A stretch of DNA of 64,000 nucleotides, taken from the NCBI GenBank assembly GCA_002337085.1, contig DDFH01000003.1:558001-622000 (forward strand). Reading direction: 5' to 3'. The stretch comes from Hyphomonadaceae bacterium UBA1933 (GTDB taxonomy: Bacteria > Pseudomonadota > Alphaproteobacteria > Caulobacterales > Aquidulcibacteraceae). The notes beneath the pieces were generated by a model. The model saw only the letters and a program-made list of their open reading frames with translations, was not told the DNA's origin and did no database searches. This document shows positions 24,879 through 34,794 of this stretch, piece after piece; position 1 is the first letter of the stretch; each line of letters begins with the position of its first letter. The position numbers and the translations under genes were made by a program.

Positions 24879-26300
24879 ATGCATGTGCCAAACAGCCTTA
24901 ATATTGAGGAAAATACTTCTGCATATGACACTAAAATAGCACAAGCAATTCACGATATATCACAAATAAGTGGTCCGTTAGGGCTTGAATTGGTATCTGT
25001 AAGTGGCGCAGTTGAAGAAGTTGTACGTTCACATAATCACCAGACGGCAACACTTGTTAATATTTCTAATTCTACACAAGATGTATCAAAGCAAAACCTT
25101 ATGATGAGCGAAAAGCTAAAAGATGCTGAGCAGATTATAAGGCATTCAGCAATTGATACGGATAAAAGAATTACACATGCAACCGAAGCCATGAATACAT
25201 GGGCAAATAGCGCCCAACAATCGGCAGATAGGGTCAATGAGCTTGCACGTCTTCTTGATGACGTTAACCAGATTGCGAAATCAATCGAAGCAATTGCCTC
25301 AAACATCAATCTCCTTGCTTTAAACGCCAATATTGAGGCCGCAAGAGCCGGTGAGGCGGGGCGCGGTTTTGCCGTTGTTGCCGCAGAGGTTAAGATGCTT
25401 TCCAACCGTACCCGTGAATCATCGGTACATATTCAATCGACAGTTGGATTATTAACATCAGAAATTTCTGGATTGAAATCGTCAAGCCAAGAAGATTTAA
25501 TTCTTGCAAAGACCATGTCGGGTGAAATGGGTGATGCCGGAGAATCTTTGGAAGGTCTGCGCCAATCATTCAATAATATTCAAAATATCGTTTCAGAAAT
25601 TTCTGATACAGCGGCTTATAATGCGGCATCTACTGAAGGTGTTGTTAGCGAACTGAATAAATTGACAAGTGATGTAAAGGTTGTTGATAATCTTATGATT
25701 GGTGCTGGGAAACGTTTGGAAGGCGTTTCCGACATTAGCGAAAAAATCATGCAAATTGTTTCATCGGTTGGTGGCGCAAGTGTTGATAGTGAATTTATTT
25801 CTTTTGCCACAGAAACCGCAACCAAATTGGCGGTAATTCTTGAAAATGCCGTTGCAAATGGTGAAATTTCAGCAAATGATGTCTTTGATAACGATTATGT
25901 CGAAATTAAAGGCTCGGATCCGCTTCAATATACAACCAAATTTCTTCCTTTAACTGATAAGTATTTTACAGAAATTCAAGAAGAATTGCTTGAACGTAAT
26001 TCGAATATCGTATTCTGTGCCGCAATTGACAGAAATGGTTATTTGCCAACCCATAATAAAAAGTTCTCTTTACCACAAAAAGCAGGCGACCCAGTTTGGA
26101 ATGCCGCAAATTGTAGAAATCGCAGAATATTTAATGACAAGGTTGGTTTAAAATCAGGACAAAACCAAGGCGAACCTCTTGTACAGGCATATCGCCGCGA
26201 TATGGGCAATGGCAATTACGTTATGATGAAAGATGTCTCTGCGCCAATCTTTGTTGATGGTCGTCATTGGGGCGGGTTGCGTATCGGTATCAAAGCCTGA
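24879..26300 (+). CDS. Soluble methyl-accepting chemotaxis protein
   Basis: The start is the ATG at 24879, preceded by AAGGAGAG, giving 473 residues. There is no membrane segment. The central part is the MCP signalling domain, with the hairpin tip ASNINLLALNANIEAARAGEAGRGFAVVA (two halves: INLLALNANIEAARAGEAG, then RGFAVVAAEVKMLSNR). The C-terminal 150 residues form a separate domain ending YRRDMGNGNYVMMKDVSAPI and WGGLRIGIK, seen in other alphaproteobacterial cytoplasmic receptors after the signalling domain. It should signal to CheA from the cytoplasm; the ligand is unknown. Confidence 0.9.
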   Translation: MHVPNSLNIEENTSAYDTKIAQAIHDISQISGPLGLELVSVSGAVEEVVRSHNHQTATLVNISNSTQDVSKQNLMMSEKLKDAEQIIRHSAIDTDKRITHATEAMNTWANSAQQSADRVNELARLLDDVNQIAKSIEAIASNINLLALNANIEAARAGEAGRGFAVVAAEVKMLSNRTRESSVHIQSTVGLLTSEISGLKSSSQEDLILAKTMSGEMGDAGESLEGLRQSFNNIQNIVSEISDTAAYNAASTEGVVSELNKLTSDVKVVDNLMIGAGKRLEGVSDISEKIMQIVSSVGGASVDSEFISFATETATKLAVILENAVANGEISANDVFDNDYVEIKGSDPLQYTTKFLPLTDKYFTEIQEELLERNSNIVFCAAIDRNGYLPTHNKKFSLPQKAGDPVWNAANCRNRRIFNDKVGLKSGQNQGEPLVQAYRRDMGNGNYVMMKDVSAPIFVDGRHWGGLRIGIKA

Positions 26301-26459
26301 ATTGCGCTTTAAAAAGCAAAATTTGATACTATATAGTTAAAAGTGCGCAACAAATTGTGCATAGCACAAAATTAAATTAAATTAGATTTGCTTAAGTTGT
26401 ATATTTATGCAATTAAGCGCGTGTATTTCCCATATCGACCAACATTTCAGGAGGTTTGG

Positions 26460-28214
26460 TTGAAACAGTTTCTTTTTACTATTGCCGGTGTCTTTGTCGG
26501 TTTAATTTTATTTTTCGTAATACTTCCAATTATTTTACTTGCTGGCGCGGCTGGTTCATCAAAACCCGTAACACCCAATAATTCTGTTTTGGTTCTTGAT
26601 TTGCGCAAACAAATTAGTGACCAAAAATCATCAAGCCCATTTGCATCAATGGATGGTGGCGTTGCGGTGGTTGATATTGTCAATAAATTATACCTCGCGC
26701 AATCAGATAATAATGTAAAAGGTCTTTATATTCGTGCGCCAGAAGCGGGGATTGCACCGGCACATGCCGAAGAAATTCGCCAAGCAATTATTGATTTCCA
26801 AAACTCTGGAAAATTTGTTGTAGCCCATGCCCAAGGTTTTGAAATGCCAACACTTTCAAATTATGCGGCAGTTTCAGGTGCAAAAGAAATCTGGATGCAA
26901 GAAGGTTCGGATTTTACCGCAACAGGCTTGGTTTCCGAAACTATGTTCTATGGTGGGCTTTTCGAAAAATTCGGTATTATTCCGCAATTTGAGCAGTTTT
27001 ATGAATATAAAAACGCCGCTAACGTATATACACAAAAAGATTATACCGAAGCCCACCGTGAGGCGACGACCTCATTATTAAGCAGTATTTATAATTCATT
27101 CCTTGCCGATATTGCATTTGATCGCAAAATTGAAATTGAAAAGCTAAAAGAAACTTTGGATGCTGCCCCACTTAGCCCAGAGCAAGCATTACAAGCAAAA
27201 CTGATTACCCATATTGGTATGCCAGAAGAAGCGCTTGATTTTGCTATCTCGCAAGCTGGTGGGAAAGGTAAGGCACAGGCAGTTGATTTTGCCGATTATT
27301 CGCCATCACCTAAATCTGGCCCTTCGATTGCCGTTATTAATGGGGAAGGGGCGATTATAACCGGCCCAGACCAACAATCATTATTTAGCAAAGAGCAAAT
27401 AATGAATTCGGATGCCATTACTGCCGCAATTCGTGATGCAACCGATGATAATGACATAAAAGCAATTGTTTTCCGTGTTTCATCTCCGGGCGGCTCTGCC
27501 ATTGGTTCTGAGCAAATATGGGCGGCAGTTGAACGCGCAAAGGCCAAGAAAAAGCCGGTTGTAATTTCAATGGGTGCATATGCGGCCTCTGGTGGCTATT
27601 ATGTTTCTGCGGGTGCGAATAAAATTGTTGCTATGCCAACCACTATTACCGGTTCAATTGGGGTTTTGGGCGGTAAAATGGCGGTTAATGGCGCACTTAA
27701 CAAATATACCGGCATTAATGTAAGCTCAATTCAAATTGGGGGGCCATATGCGACCGCATTGTCTGGCGCTGAACCATTCACCAATTCACAGCGTGAGGCC
27801 TTCCATAACGCCATGGCACGTATTTATGCGCAATTTACTGGCAAAGTTGCAACTGGACGCAAGCTGCCGCTTGAAAAAGTTCAAGAAATTGCCAAAGGCC
27901 GTGTTTGGACTGGTCAACAAGCCCAGGCTCTTGGATTGGTTGACAAGGTTGGTGGTTTAATGACCGCAATTGATGAAGCCAAGGCATTGGCAGGAATTGA
28001 TAAGAGTAAAACCGTTACCCTTAAACAATACCCTGTGCCAGAAGACCCATTCAAAGCACTTGCATCAATGTTTGGCTCAAATACCCAAGCCGCACGTGCA
28101 GCGGCCATTTACGGCTTATTCCTTGGTGATACCCGCCTTAATGAAGTATTGACCGACATCAACGCCGCCAATGATAATAAGGTACAAGCAAAAGAATATA
28201 TGCGGGTTAAATAG
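26460..28214 (+). CDS. sppA: Signal peptide peptidase SppA, 67K type
   Basis: A perfect AGGAGG (26449-26454) stands 5 nt before a TTG at 26460, so translation most likely starts there, giving 584 residues beginning with the membrane anchor KQFLFTIAGVFVGLILFFV. A TTG at 26388 is in frame but lacks a ribosome-binding site. Two S49 domains are present. The N-terminal one holds the general-base lysine region YEYKNAANVYT, and the C-terminal one the nucleophile serine in MGAYAASGGYYVS; GSIGVLGGKMAV follows. It degrades cleaved signal peptides in the inner membrane. Confidence 0.92.
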   Translation: MKQFLFTIAGVFVGLILFFVILPIILLAGAAGSSKPVTPNNSVLVLDLRKQISDQKSSSPFASMDGGVAVVDIVNKLYLAQSDNNVKGLYIRAPEAGIAPAHAEEIRQAIIDFQNSGKFVVAHAQGFEMPTLSNYAAVSGAKEIWMQEGSDFTATGLVSETMFYGGLFEKFGIIPQFEQFYEYKNAANVYTQKDYTEAHREATTSLLSSIYNSFLADIAFDRKIEIEKLKETLDAAPLSPEQALQAKLITHIGMPEEALDFAISQAGGKGKAQAVDFADYSPSPKSGPSIAVINGEGAIITGPDQQSLFSKEQIMNSDAITAAIRDATDDNDIKAIVFRVSSPGGSAIGSEQIWAAVERAKAKKKPVVISMGAYAASGGYYVSAGANKIVAMPTTITGSIGVLGGKMAVNGALNKYTGINVSSIQIGGPYATALSGAEPFTNSQREAFHNAMARIYAQFTGKVATGRKLPLEKVQEIAKGRVWTGQQAQALGLVDKVGGLMTAIDEAKALAGIDKSKTVTLKQYPVPEDPFKALASMFGSNTQAARAAAIYGLFLGDTRLNEVLTDINAANDNKVQAKEYMRVK

Positions 28215-28238
28215 TTCAGTTTTTATTATTGCGAATTG

Positions 28239-28264
28239 GGCGGCACTTTTGTGCCGCCTTTTTT
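28239..28264 (+). terminator. Intrinsic terminator of sppA
   Basis: Stem ggcggcac / gtgccgcc (28239-28246, 28251-28258) with a tttt loop, followed by TTTTTT; 24 nt after the sppA stop. Confidence 0.93.
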
Positions 28265-28540
28265 GTTGGTTGTGGTTGCAGAATGATTATTAAAAACTGC
28301 TGTCAAATGCTATCATCTTGGGTAAGTTTTTGGCTATTATGAATGTTGGTTGATGTCTGAATGATTGTATTCCAATACGGGAATTATGAGATATAGCTCT
28401 TACTCTTATAGGTAATCCATTGGCCGCGATTGACACAATTATACTCCAATAATTTATTATGGGGATAGGGTAGTGGGTGTTTATAAAACACGCTCATGAA
28501 ACACATTACGCGGTATCAACATATCCATTCAGCACAAATA
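28265..28540. other. Gene-free interval between sppA and TonB receptor terminators
   Basis: No open frame or known RNA recognised. One small perfect hairpin, gtgttt-ata-aaacac, is at 28477-28491. Confidence 0.5.
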
Positions 28541-28565
28541 AAAACGGCGGGGAATTTCCCCGCCG
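28541..28565 (-). terminator. Intrinsic terminator of the first TonB receptor gene
   Basis: Stem cggcgggg / ccccgccg (28545-28552, 28558-28565) with a 5-base loop; on the minus strand the 3' arm is followed by TTTTTATTT. Confidence 0.92.
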
Positions 28566-28589
28566 AGATTTTTTAGTATGAAGTAAACC

Positions 28590-31448
28590 CTAGTACTTAA
28601 GTCTCAAACCCATAAATATGTAACGACCTAGTGGGTCATATGATTGTGGGTAGGTGTTAGCATTTGTACCATCGCCAACAAATACTGGAGGATCTTTATC
28701 AAATACGTTGTTTACACCAATGTTAAAAGTTGCATTTTGGGTAACATTATATGTCGCATATAGGTCAAAGTAGTTATATGCCTTAAGTTTTTCGGTCACA
28801 CCATCTGCCGCAATACCATAAGAATCTTTTACAGATCCAAAATAACGCCATGTTGTGCTTACATTAAGATCCCATGGGGTCTTCCAAGTCGCCATAAGTT
28901 TATGACGATATTTTGGATTTGAATACCCGCAGTCACCATCAAACATTCCTGCACAGTCAACTTTTTCAGATTCGTTAGTTGCTTTTGTTGAAAGCTCATT
29001 AACAATTGTGCCAATGTATGAATAAGACATTTTACCTAGACCAGAAGGTAAATCATGACCGTATCCGACCTGAATATCAAAGCCGTTTGTACGCATTTCA
29101 CCTGTGTTCTGCATATGGTTGTCTATGTAACCATCTGTACTAATAAATAGCGATCCGTCAGAATCACGGTGAATTTTGTTACAATAAAAAGCATCGCCAG
29201 TTGCCATGCAGTTTTCAAGAATAGTTGCATTACCGATTCTGCCGATACGATCGGCAATCTTAACATCGAAATAGTCAACTGAAATATTGAAACCTTTTAG
29301 GAAGCTAGGGGTATATACCACGCCTAAAGTAACTGTATCTGCAATCTCTGGGGTAAGCTTAGCTTCACCAGAATCAAGGAATTGATACTGTCCTGCATCG
29401 TTTGCTTCAATGTTTCCGTATTGTGCAGCAGGTACACCAGCACGAACACATTCTGCAACTGTTGGTGGATTAAGCGGCGCATCTGGTCCAGTCATAGGAC
29501 CAGCACATGGGTCAGAATATGTAGTCAACTGAACAGATTGAGGTGTATAAAGTTCGAGAAGGTTTGGTGCGCGAACTGCACGTTGTTTACCTAGACGAAG
29601 CATAACATCATCATATGGCTTCCAAACAGCCATAGCTTTCCAACTGTTTACACGTCCTGATGTTGAATAATCAGAAGTACGGGCACCCAATTCAACGTTC
29701 AATTGTTTTGCGAAAGGCTTATCTGAAATAATTGGTACAATAGCCTCTGCAAATAGATCTGTGACATTATATGCGCCATTTACAGGCAGTGTAGGGCCAC
29801 CGGAACCAGCCAGTAATCCATAACGAAGGTTATCATCTGCTTCGAAGCTCAACGTATCACGACGATATTCTGTACCAAGGTTAAATTTAACACCTTCTTC
29901 AGCCCATGGTGTTTTTGCACCATAAGTTGTTAAATCACCACCAAACGTAGCAGTTACAACTTGCTCTGTTACGCTACCCCATGAAATACCTAGTGCAGTA
30001 ATGTAATCAAGTGCAGACTGAGTCAAGCCATTCTGATGCCAGATATCTAGAGCAGAACAATCTGAATTTCCTGAAGTACAAGTTCCATCAGGATTAACTA
30101 AAAGGGATTCCTGGATGCGGCTGTTAATATATTGGTTTTTATTGACTTGTTTGTAGTCAACTGTACCATATTGTGCGTTAATATCGTAGTTGAATACATC
30201 AAACAAATCGCCACCAATGCCTGTTTTTACACTGTAAGCTGTGTGACGCATATCATACTGACGACCACCAGATTCAACCAAACGACGACCAATCCTTACC
30301 GTTTTAGTTGCACCACTAGCAATGTCGCCTGCAGAGCAAGCCATCGCAGTTGTAACCGCGCCTGGAAGTAGTGGGTTGTTACAGTTTAATTGCCAGTTAC
30401 CATAGAAGATACCAGATGCAGCAATCTGACCAACTGAATGGTCATCGTTCATCATTGCTTCGATACGAACTTTTGCAGCTGGATTTACTTCATAATTTAC
30501 AAAGAAGCCAGCAGCGTATTTTTCATCGGGGCGTTGATAATAGTTTGTTGGTTGGTAGTTATATAGATATGCACTGCTCCATGGTTTTAGACCATTAGCA
30601 TAATCTATCGCATAGCTAGTACCATTTGCAACAAAGCGGCCAGGATAAGAAGTTGATGAACCACCGCAAGACTCAAGGTCAAGAAGAGAACATGCAGAGA
30701 AGTCACGTTCTGATTGAAGCAAAGGTTTAATATTGCGATAGCTCAAGTATGCTGTTGCATTGCCTTTATCTTCGTCAAAGTTTGAACCAACGGTTAATGT
30801 GATATCAGTTGCATCACCATCCATTACATTCTTTTTCGGAACTTCATAGCCATTGTCTAGAACAACTTGTCTAAACCCACCATCGTTTTTATGTTGATAG
30901 AAAGTGTGGTTTACATCAAGTTGAACGCCTTGGAAATTTTTCTTCAAGATGAAGTTTACAACACCTGCAACCGCATCAGAACCGTATACTGCAGATGCAC
31001 CACCGGTCAAAATTTCAACACGGTCAATCAAAGCAGCTGGGATTTGGTTGATGTCTGCAGCAGGAGCAACTGGAGAACCAGGTTGCATGCGAGTTCCATT
31101 CACAAGTACCAATGTACGCTGTGTGCCAAGACCGCGAAGGTTAACAGTAGCGGTGCCAGTTGCGCCGTTTGAATAGAATGCGCCATCAGCCGCAAATACT
31201 TGTGGAAGGTTGTTTACCATATCTTCAACACGTGTTGCACCAGATGCTTTAACTTCTGCAGCACCTACAACAGTTACCGGACTTGTTGAAACAAGGTTTT
31301 TAGATTTGATACGCGAACCTGTAACTACAACAGTATCACCAGTTGCCGCATCTTGCGCCATAGCTGGCATAGCTACTGCTAGACCTGAAATAATGGTCCC
31401 TGCTAGCAATGCACCGCGCAGCTTTTTAGAGTGTAAATTTATTTTCAC
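28590..31448 (-). CDS. TonB-dependent outer-membrane receptor
   Basis: The 952-residue protein has a signal peptide (cleavage near AMA-QDA), a plug domain starting VVVTGSRIKSKNLVSTSPVT and including the LRGLGTQRTLVLVNGTRM and GGASAVYGSDAVAGVVNFILKK segments, then a beta-barrel ending MGLRLKY with the C-terminal aromatic-type strand. Cysteine pairs in the barrel loops (CSLLDLESC, CTSGNSDC) may form disulfides. This plug type is common in TonB receptors for oligopeptides or oligosaccharides in Caulobacterales and Sphingomonadales. The start is a GTG with AGGAGA upstream. An intrinsic terminator follows. Substrate is inferred only from the neighbouring peptidases. Confidence 0.92.
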   Translation of the reverse strand: MKINLHSKKLRGALLAGTIISGLAVAMPAMAQDAATGDTVVVTGSRIKSKNLVSTSPVTVVGAAEVKASGATRVEDMVNNLPQVFAADGAFYSNGATGTATVNLRGLGTQRTLVLVNGTRMQPGSPVAPAADINQIPAALIDRVEILTGGASAVYGSDAVAGVVNFILKKNFQGVQLDVNHTFYQHKNDGGFRQVVLDNGYEVPKKNVMDGDATDITLTVGSNFDEDKGNATAYLSYRNIKPLLQSERDFSACSLLDLESCGGSSTSYPGRFVANGTSYAIDYANGLKPWSSAYLYNYQPTNYYQRPDEKYAAGFFVNYEVNPAAKVRIEAMMNDDHSVGQIAASGIFYGNWQLNCNNPLLPGAVTTAMACSAGDIASGATKTVRIGRRLVESGGRQYDMRHTAYSVKTGIGGDLFDVFNYDINAQYGTVDYKQVNKNQYINSRIQESLLVNPDGTCTSGNSDCSALDIWHQNGLTQSALDYITALGISWGSVTEQVVTATFGGDLTTYGAKTPWAEEGVKFNLGTEYRRDTLSFEADDNLRYGLLAGSGGPTLPVNGAYNVTDLFAEAIVPIISDKPFAKQLNVELGARTSDYSTSGRVNSWKAMAVWKPYDDVMLRLGKQRAVRAPNLLELYTPQSVQLTTYSDPCAGPMTGPDAPLNPPTVAECVRAGVPAAQYGNIEANDAGQYQFLDSGEAKLTPEIADTVTLGVVYTPSFLKGFNISVDYFDVKIADRIGRIGNATILENCMATGDAFYCNKIHRDSDGSLFISTDGYIDNHMQNTGEMRTNGFDIQVGYGHDLPSGLGKMSYSYIGTIVNELSTKATNESEKVDCAGMFDGDCGYSNPKYRHKLMATWKTPWDLNVSTTWRYFGSVKDSYGIAADGVTEKLKAYNYFDLYATYNVTQNATFNIGVNNVFDKDPPVFVGDGTNANTYPQSYDPLGRYIFMGLRLKY

Positions 31449-31787
31449 TGTGGGTTTCTCCTAAAATTTTCCCCTGCTTTGGGGCGCATTGCCCCATTGC
31501 AATCTAAAAAATTTGTTGAAAACGCCTAACAAGTCAACTTACTTATTACATTTAGGTAAGTGCATTCGCGCAACTTTGTCGCAAGTGTTGCGCAATTGTC
31601 GCAATTTGCTTAAAAACCATTTAATTAAATGCTTGGATTTGAAAGAAAATGCCATGTATTGCGAAATATATAGGCAATAAGTTGTCTTATATTTAAGGCT
31701 GTTTTGTATTTATTGAAATTATTTTATGTTACACATTAAACCAAAAGAACAATAATTGTGCATTTTTAGATGAAAAATTGAGCATAA
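31449..31787. other. Upstream region of the first TonB receptor
   Basis: No gene is seen. It contains four CGCAA repeats (separate entry) and, nearer the gene, a ggggc-gcattgcccc type small inverted repeat around 31479-31496 in the 5' leader. Confidence 0.5.
31569..31604. promoter_or_regulatory. Four helically phased CGCAA repeats upstream of TonB receptor
   Basis: CGCAA occurs at 31569, 31580, 31591 and 31600, i.e. at 11, 11 and 9 bp, about one helical turn each; two are embedded as TTGTCGCAA and one as TTGCGCAA. The block lies 121-156 bp upstream of the receptor GTG. The layout suggests cooperative binding of a regulator on one face of the DNA. The protein is unknown. Confidence 0.45.
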
Positions 31788-31788
31788 C

Positions 31789-31818
31789 AAAAAAGGCGTC
31801 CCCGATTGGGGACGCCTT
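31789..31818 (-). terminator. Intrinsic terminator of the second TonB receptor gene
   Basis: The 11-bp stem aaggcgtcccc / ggggacgcctt (31793-31803, 31808-31818) has a gatt loop; on the minus strand it is followed by T6. Confidence 0.93.
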
Positions 31819-31839
31819 AATTGCAGCATTAAATAATGA

Positions 31840-34794
31840 CTAGAAGCGTTTTGTAACGGTCACAAATGCTGATCTGCCGAACAAATCATATTGTGAAGTC
31901 AATGGATATACACCCAATCTTGAAACGTTTGAGTTTGTAGAGATTGCAGGTGGTTTTTCATCAAATAAGTTGTTGATACCAGCAACTAAAGTCCAGTTAT
32001 CGTTTTTATACATCACTGATGCATTATGAACGATGGTGACTTCTGCTCTACGTTTGTATTGAATAGTATTGGTTCCAGAGAATAGATAATACGCGCTCGC
32101 AGGGGCTACGTTGCTTGAATAATATCTGCTGTTGTTAGCAGAACCAGTAAAGTCAACTGACCATGCAAAAGTCCAATCTTGTTTTTTGAATCTTGCTTGG
32201 GTTTGCGAAACATATTTAGGATAACCAATTACGCCAGCGTAATCATAAAGCGAGCTATCGCTGAACAAACCTTGTTTAAAGTTTGTTGTCCAACGGTGTT
32301 GTGAGTCAATGGTAAGGTCGCCGAATGAGAATTCTTTACGATAAAGAATTTTAAGGTCGATACCTTTAACTTCAACCTTATTAACGTTCACATAATTGTC
32401 TTGAACGATATCAAGCTGTTTATATGAAGTTGAGTTAGGGTCGTTGTCGCGTGTAAACAAGCTACAGAAGTTTGCTGCTTTACCAGTAGTATCAGTATAG
32501 CATGCGTTTACAATGCTATCTGCACCAAACTTATCAACACCATCATTTACGTCGACTTTCCAGAAATCTAAACGAGCATTAAGGTCGATTGCTTCAGGAG
32601 TCCAAACCAAGCTTAAGATATCAGAACGTGAATCTTCTTCTTTTAGATTTCCTGCGCCACCACCAGAATAGATAGTTACAGATTGCTGCGCGTTATAAAT
32701 TGGGTTTCCATTGCCATCAACTTGTCCTGATGGCATAGAGCCTGGGTAGTCAGAAGGAATACCTTCAGCTGCACAACGAGTTTTAAGAACATCGTTCAAG
32801 CTGTCTCCCCAACGAATACAAGGGTCAATACTTTGGTTACCAAAACCTGACTGATTGCCCAAGAACAATTCATAAAGGTTAGGGGCACGGTAAGAAGTTC
32901 CTGAAATTGCAACAAGTTTGATTTCAGGAGTAATGCGCCATTGTGTTGTTACTTTCCAAGTTGAGTTTGAATCGTATGAATCATAGTTGGTGTAACGATA
33001 TGCTGCAGTAACTGACAAGTCTTCAATCAAAGGCTTTTTAGCAACAAGAGGTAGCGACAATTCACCATAAACCTCTTTAACTGAATCTTCCCCTTTGGTT
33101 ATGCCCGCAGCAGAAGAGTAAGCAACGTTGCCCGCAAGTGTTTCTGCACCTGGAACGTCATTAATGCTGTATTTACGGTAGTGAGCACCAATGTTCATTT
33201 TTGCTTCGTCAGAAGCACCAGGAACTTTAAACAAATCGCCTGTGATGTTAAATTCTGCAACTGTTTGCTTGTATGTTGTATGGCCGGTGTTGTTCACATC
33301 GTTATACAAATAATCTAGCTCTTCTTGCGTGTATTGACCATTAAGAATATGTGGGTCAAACCAATTGATTGGTACGCATTTATTATATGAAGCAGGGGCG
33401 TCGCAAACAACTTTACCATTTGCATCTTCATAAGAAGCAATTGTTGCATCAAGCCTGTCCCAAAGGATAGATGTATTTTTATATTCGCCTTTTGCTTCGC
33501 TGGTTTGAACATAGAAATCCCAACCACCATTTCTTAGAAGGCCATATACACCATTGTTTGTTTCACCTTTTACGCCAGCAAGTACTTGCCATGTATCAAC
33601 AGTTTGCTCGTAATGCGCTGGGCGTGCGATGATTGGCTGCACCCATGTTGGTAATGGGTTATAATAATCACCAGCATATAGAACTGGGAAGATTTGCGCC
33701 GCATAATCTTGAGAACTTTCGCGCTTAGAGTATAGGCCTTCACCATAAACAGTGATACCGCCCAAGAAGCTTAGATCGCGTTCAAATGTTCCATATACGT
33801 TTGTACGTTTGTTTGGTGACAATATGTCGGTATTTAACATAATGTCATTCACATAATTCATACGGTCTGTTCTATAAGTAGTTGAAGTATTACCATATGT
33901 TTCAAAAATATTTGGGTTATTTGGGTTTAGAATCAATGTCCCAAGACCACTTTGCGCCCAATTATATTGGGTTCCAGTACCCATACATTTATATGTACCA
34001 GTTGCAGGGTCTTTGTGATCCGCCAATGCACCTGTTTGAGCATCAAAAACATAGTTGTGTTGGCAGTAATCGCGATCTTTATACTTCAAAGACTTTTGCT
34101 CAAAATATTCAGCAGAAATCATTGCGTTCCAATTATCAGCTGTTTTGCCCCATAGTGCGCCAACTTTATAACTTTCACCGCCACCATCAAATGTTCCAAA
34201 GCCCTCTGCAGTTGCTTCGAAGCCATTCACATCTTTACGAGTAAACATGTTTACAACACCACCAACGGCATCAGAACCATAAATTGGCGATGCGCCCTCG
34301 TTAAGAATTTCATAACGAGAAACTGCAAGCGATGGGATTGATTGAAGGTCAACAGCAGTAACCGTACCACCTACACCTGATGGTGGAAGTCTGTGTGAGT
34401 TAAGCATAACCAAAGTACGTTGAGAACCTAATGAGTTCAAACCAACAGATTGAATACCTGGACCACCATCAACTATAAAGCCAGTATACATATTGTTAAT
34501 CTGGCTAGAACCAGAAGCAGCCGTAGAAGACGTAATAATTTTTGCAGGGTCTGTTTTACCTGCCAATTTTGCGTTTTCAGTATTAATTACTGTAAGTGGC
34601 GATGCTGATGAGAAAGTGTTTTTACGAATACGTGAACCCGTAACAACAATAACTTCGTCCTTTTTAGTTTCTTCGGACTTAGCTTTTTCGTCTTTTGTAG
34701 TGTCTTTTGTTTCCTGAGCAAATACTGGTGCTGCTGACAAAAGTGCCAATACAGATACCCCTAAAATTGCTTGTTTAAAATTAGATTTCAACAT
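31840..34794 (-). CDS. TonB-dependent outer-membrane receptor
   Basis: The 984-residue protein has a signal peptide (cleavage near VFA-QET), then a lysine/aspartate/threonine-rich linker of about 20 residues and the plug start DEVIVVTGSRIRKNTFSSASP. The plug also has LGSQRTLVMLNSHRLPP and GASPIYGSDAVGGVVNMFTRKD; the barrel ends DLFGRSAFVTVTKRF. It belongs to the same broad class as the receptor just downstream but is clearly divergent from it, so the pair is not a recent duplication. AGGAGAAG precedes the ATG. It is divergent from an exported S9 peptidase gene, a common receptor/peptidase arrangement. Confidence 0.92.
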   Translation of the reverse strand: MLKSNFKQAILGVSVLALLSAAPVFAQETKDTTKDEKAKSEETKKDEVIVVTGSRIRKNTFSSASPLTVINTENAKLAGKTDPAKIITSSTAASGSSQINNMYTGFIVDGGPGIQSVGLNSLGSQRTLVMLNSHRLPPSGVGGTVTAVDLQSIPSLAVSRYEILNEGASPIYGSDAVGGVVNMFTRKDVNGFEATAEGFGTFDGGGESYKVGALWGKTADNWNAMISAEYFEQKSLKYKDRDYCQHNYVFDAQTGALADHKDPATGTYKCMGTGTQYNWAQSGLGTLILNPNNPNIFETYGNTSTTYRTDRMNYVNDIMLNTDILSPNKRTNVYGTFERDLSFLGGITVYGEGLYSKRESSQDYAAQIFPVLYAGDYYNPLPTWVQPIIARPAHYEQTVDTWQVLAGVKGETNNGVYGLLRNGGWDFYVQTSEAKGEYKNTSILWDRLDATIASYEDANGKVVCDAPASYNKCVPINWFDPHILNGQYTQEELDYLYNDVNNTGHTTYKQTVAEFNITGDLFKVPGASDEAKMNIGAHYRKYSINDVPGAETLAGNVAYSSAAGITKGEDSVKEVYGELSLPLVAKKPLIEDLSVTAAYRYTNYDSYDSNSTWKVTTQWRITPEIKLVAISGTSYRAPNLYELFLGNQSGFGNQSIDPCIRWGDSLNDVLKTRCAAEGIPSDYPGSMPSGQVDGNGNPIYNAQQSVTIYSGGGAGNLKEEDSRSDILSLVWTPEAIDLNARLDFWKVDVNDGVDKFGADSIVNACYTDTTGKAANFCSLFTRDNDPNSTSYKQLDIVQDNYVNVNKVEVKGIDLKILYRKEFSFGDLTIDSQHRWTTNFKQGLFSDSSLYDYAGVIGYPKYVSQTQARFKKQDWTFAWSVDFTGSANNSRYYSSNVAPASAYYLFSGTNTIQYKRRAEVTIVHNASVMYKNDNWTLVAGINNLFDEKPPAISTNSNVSRLGVYPLTSQYDLFGRSAFVTVTKRF

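Noticed and set aside
28590..34794. Recent tandem duplication of the TonB receptors
   Set aside because: The two proteins share only the general plug motifs; their linkers, loops and most barrel strands differ, so they are distinct receptors.
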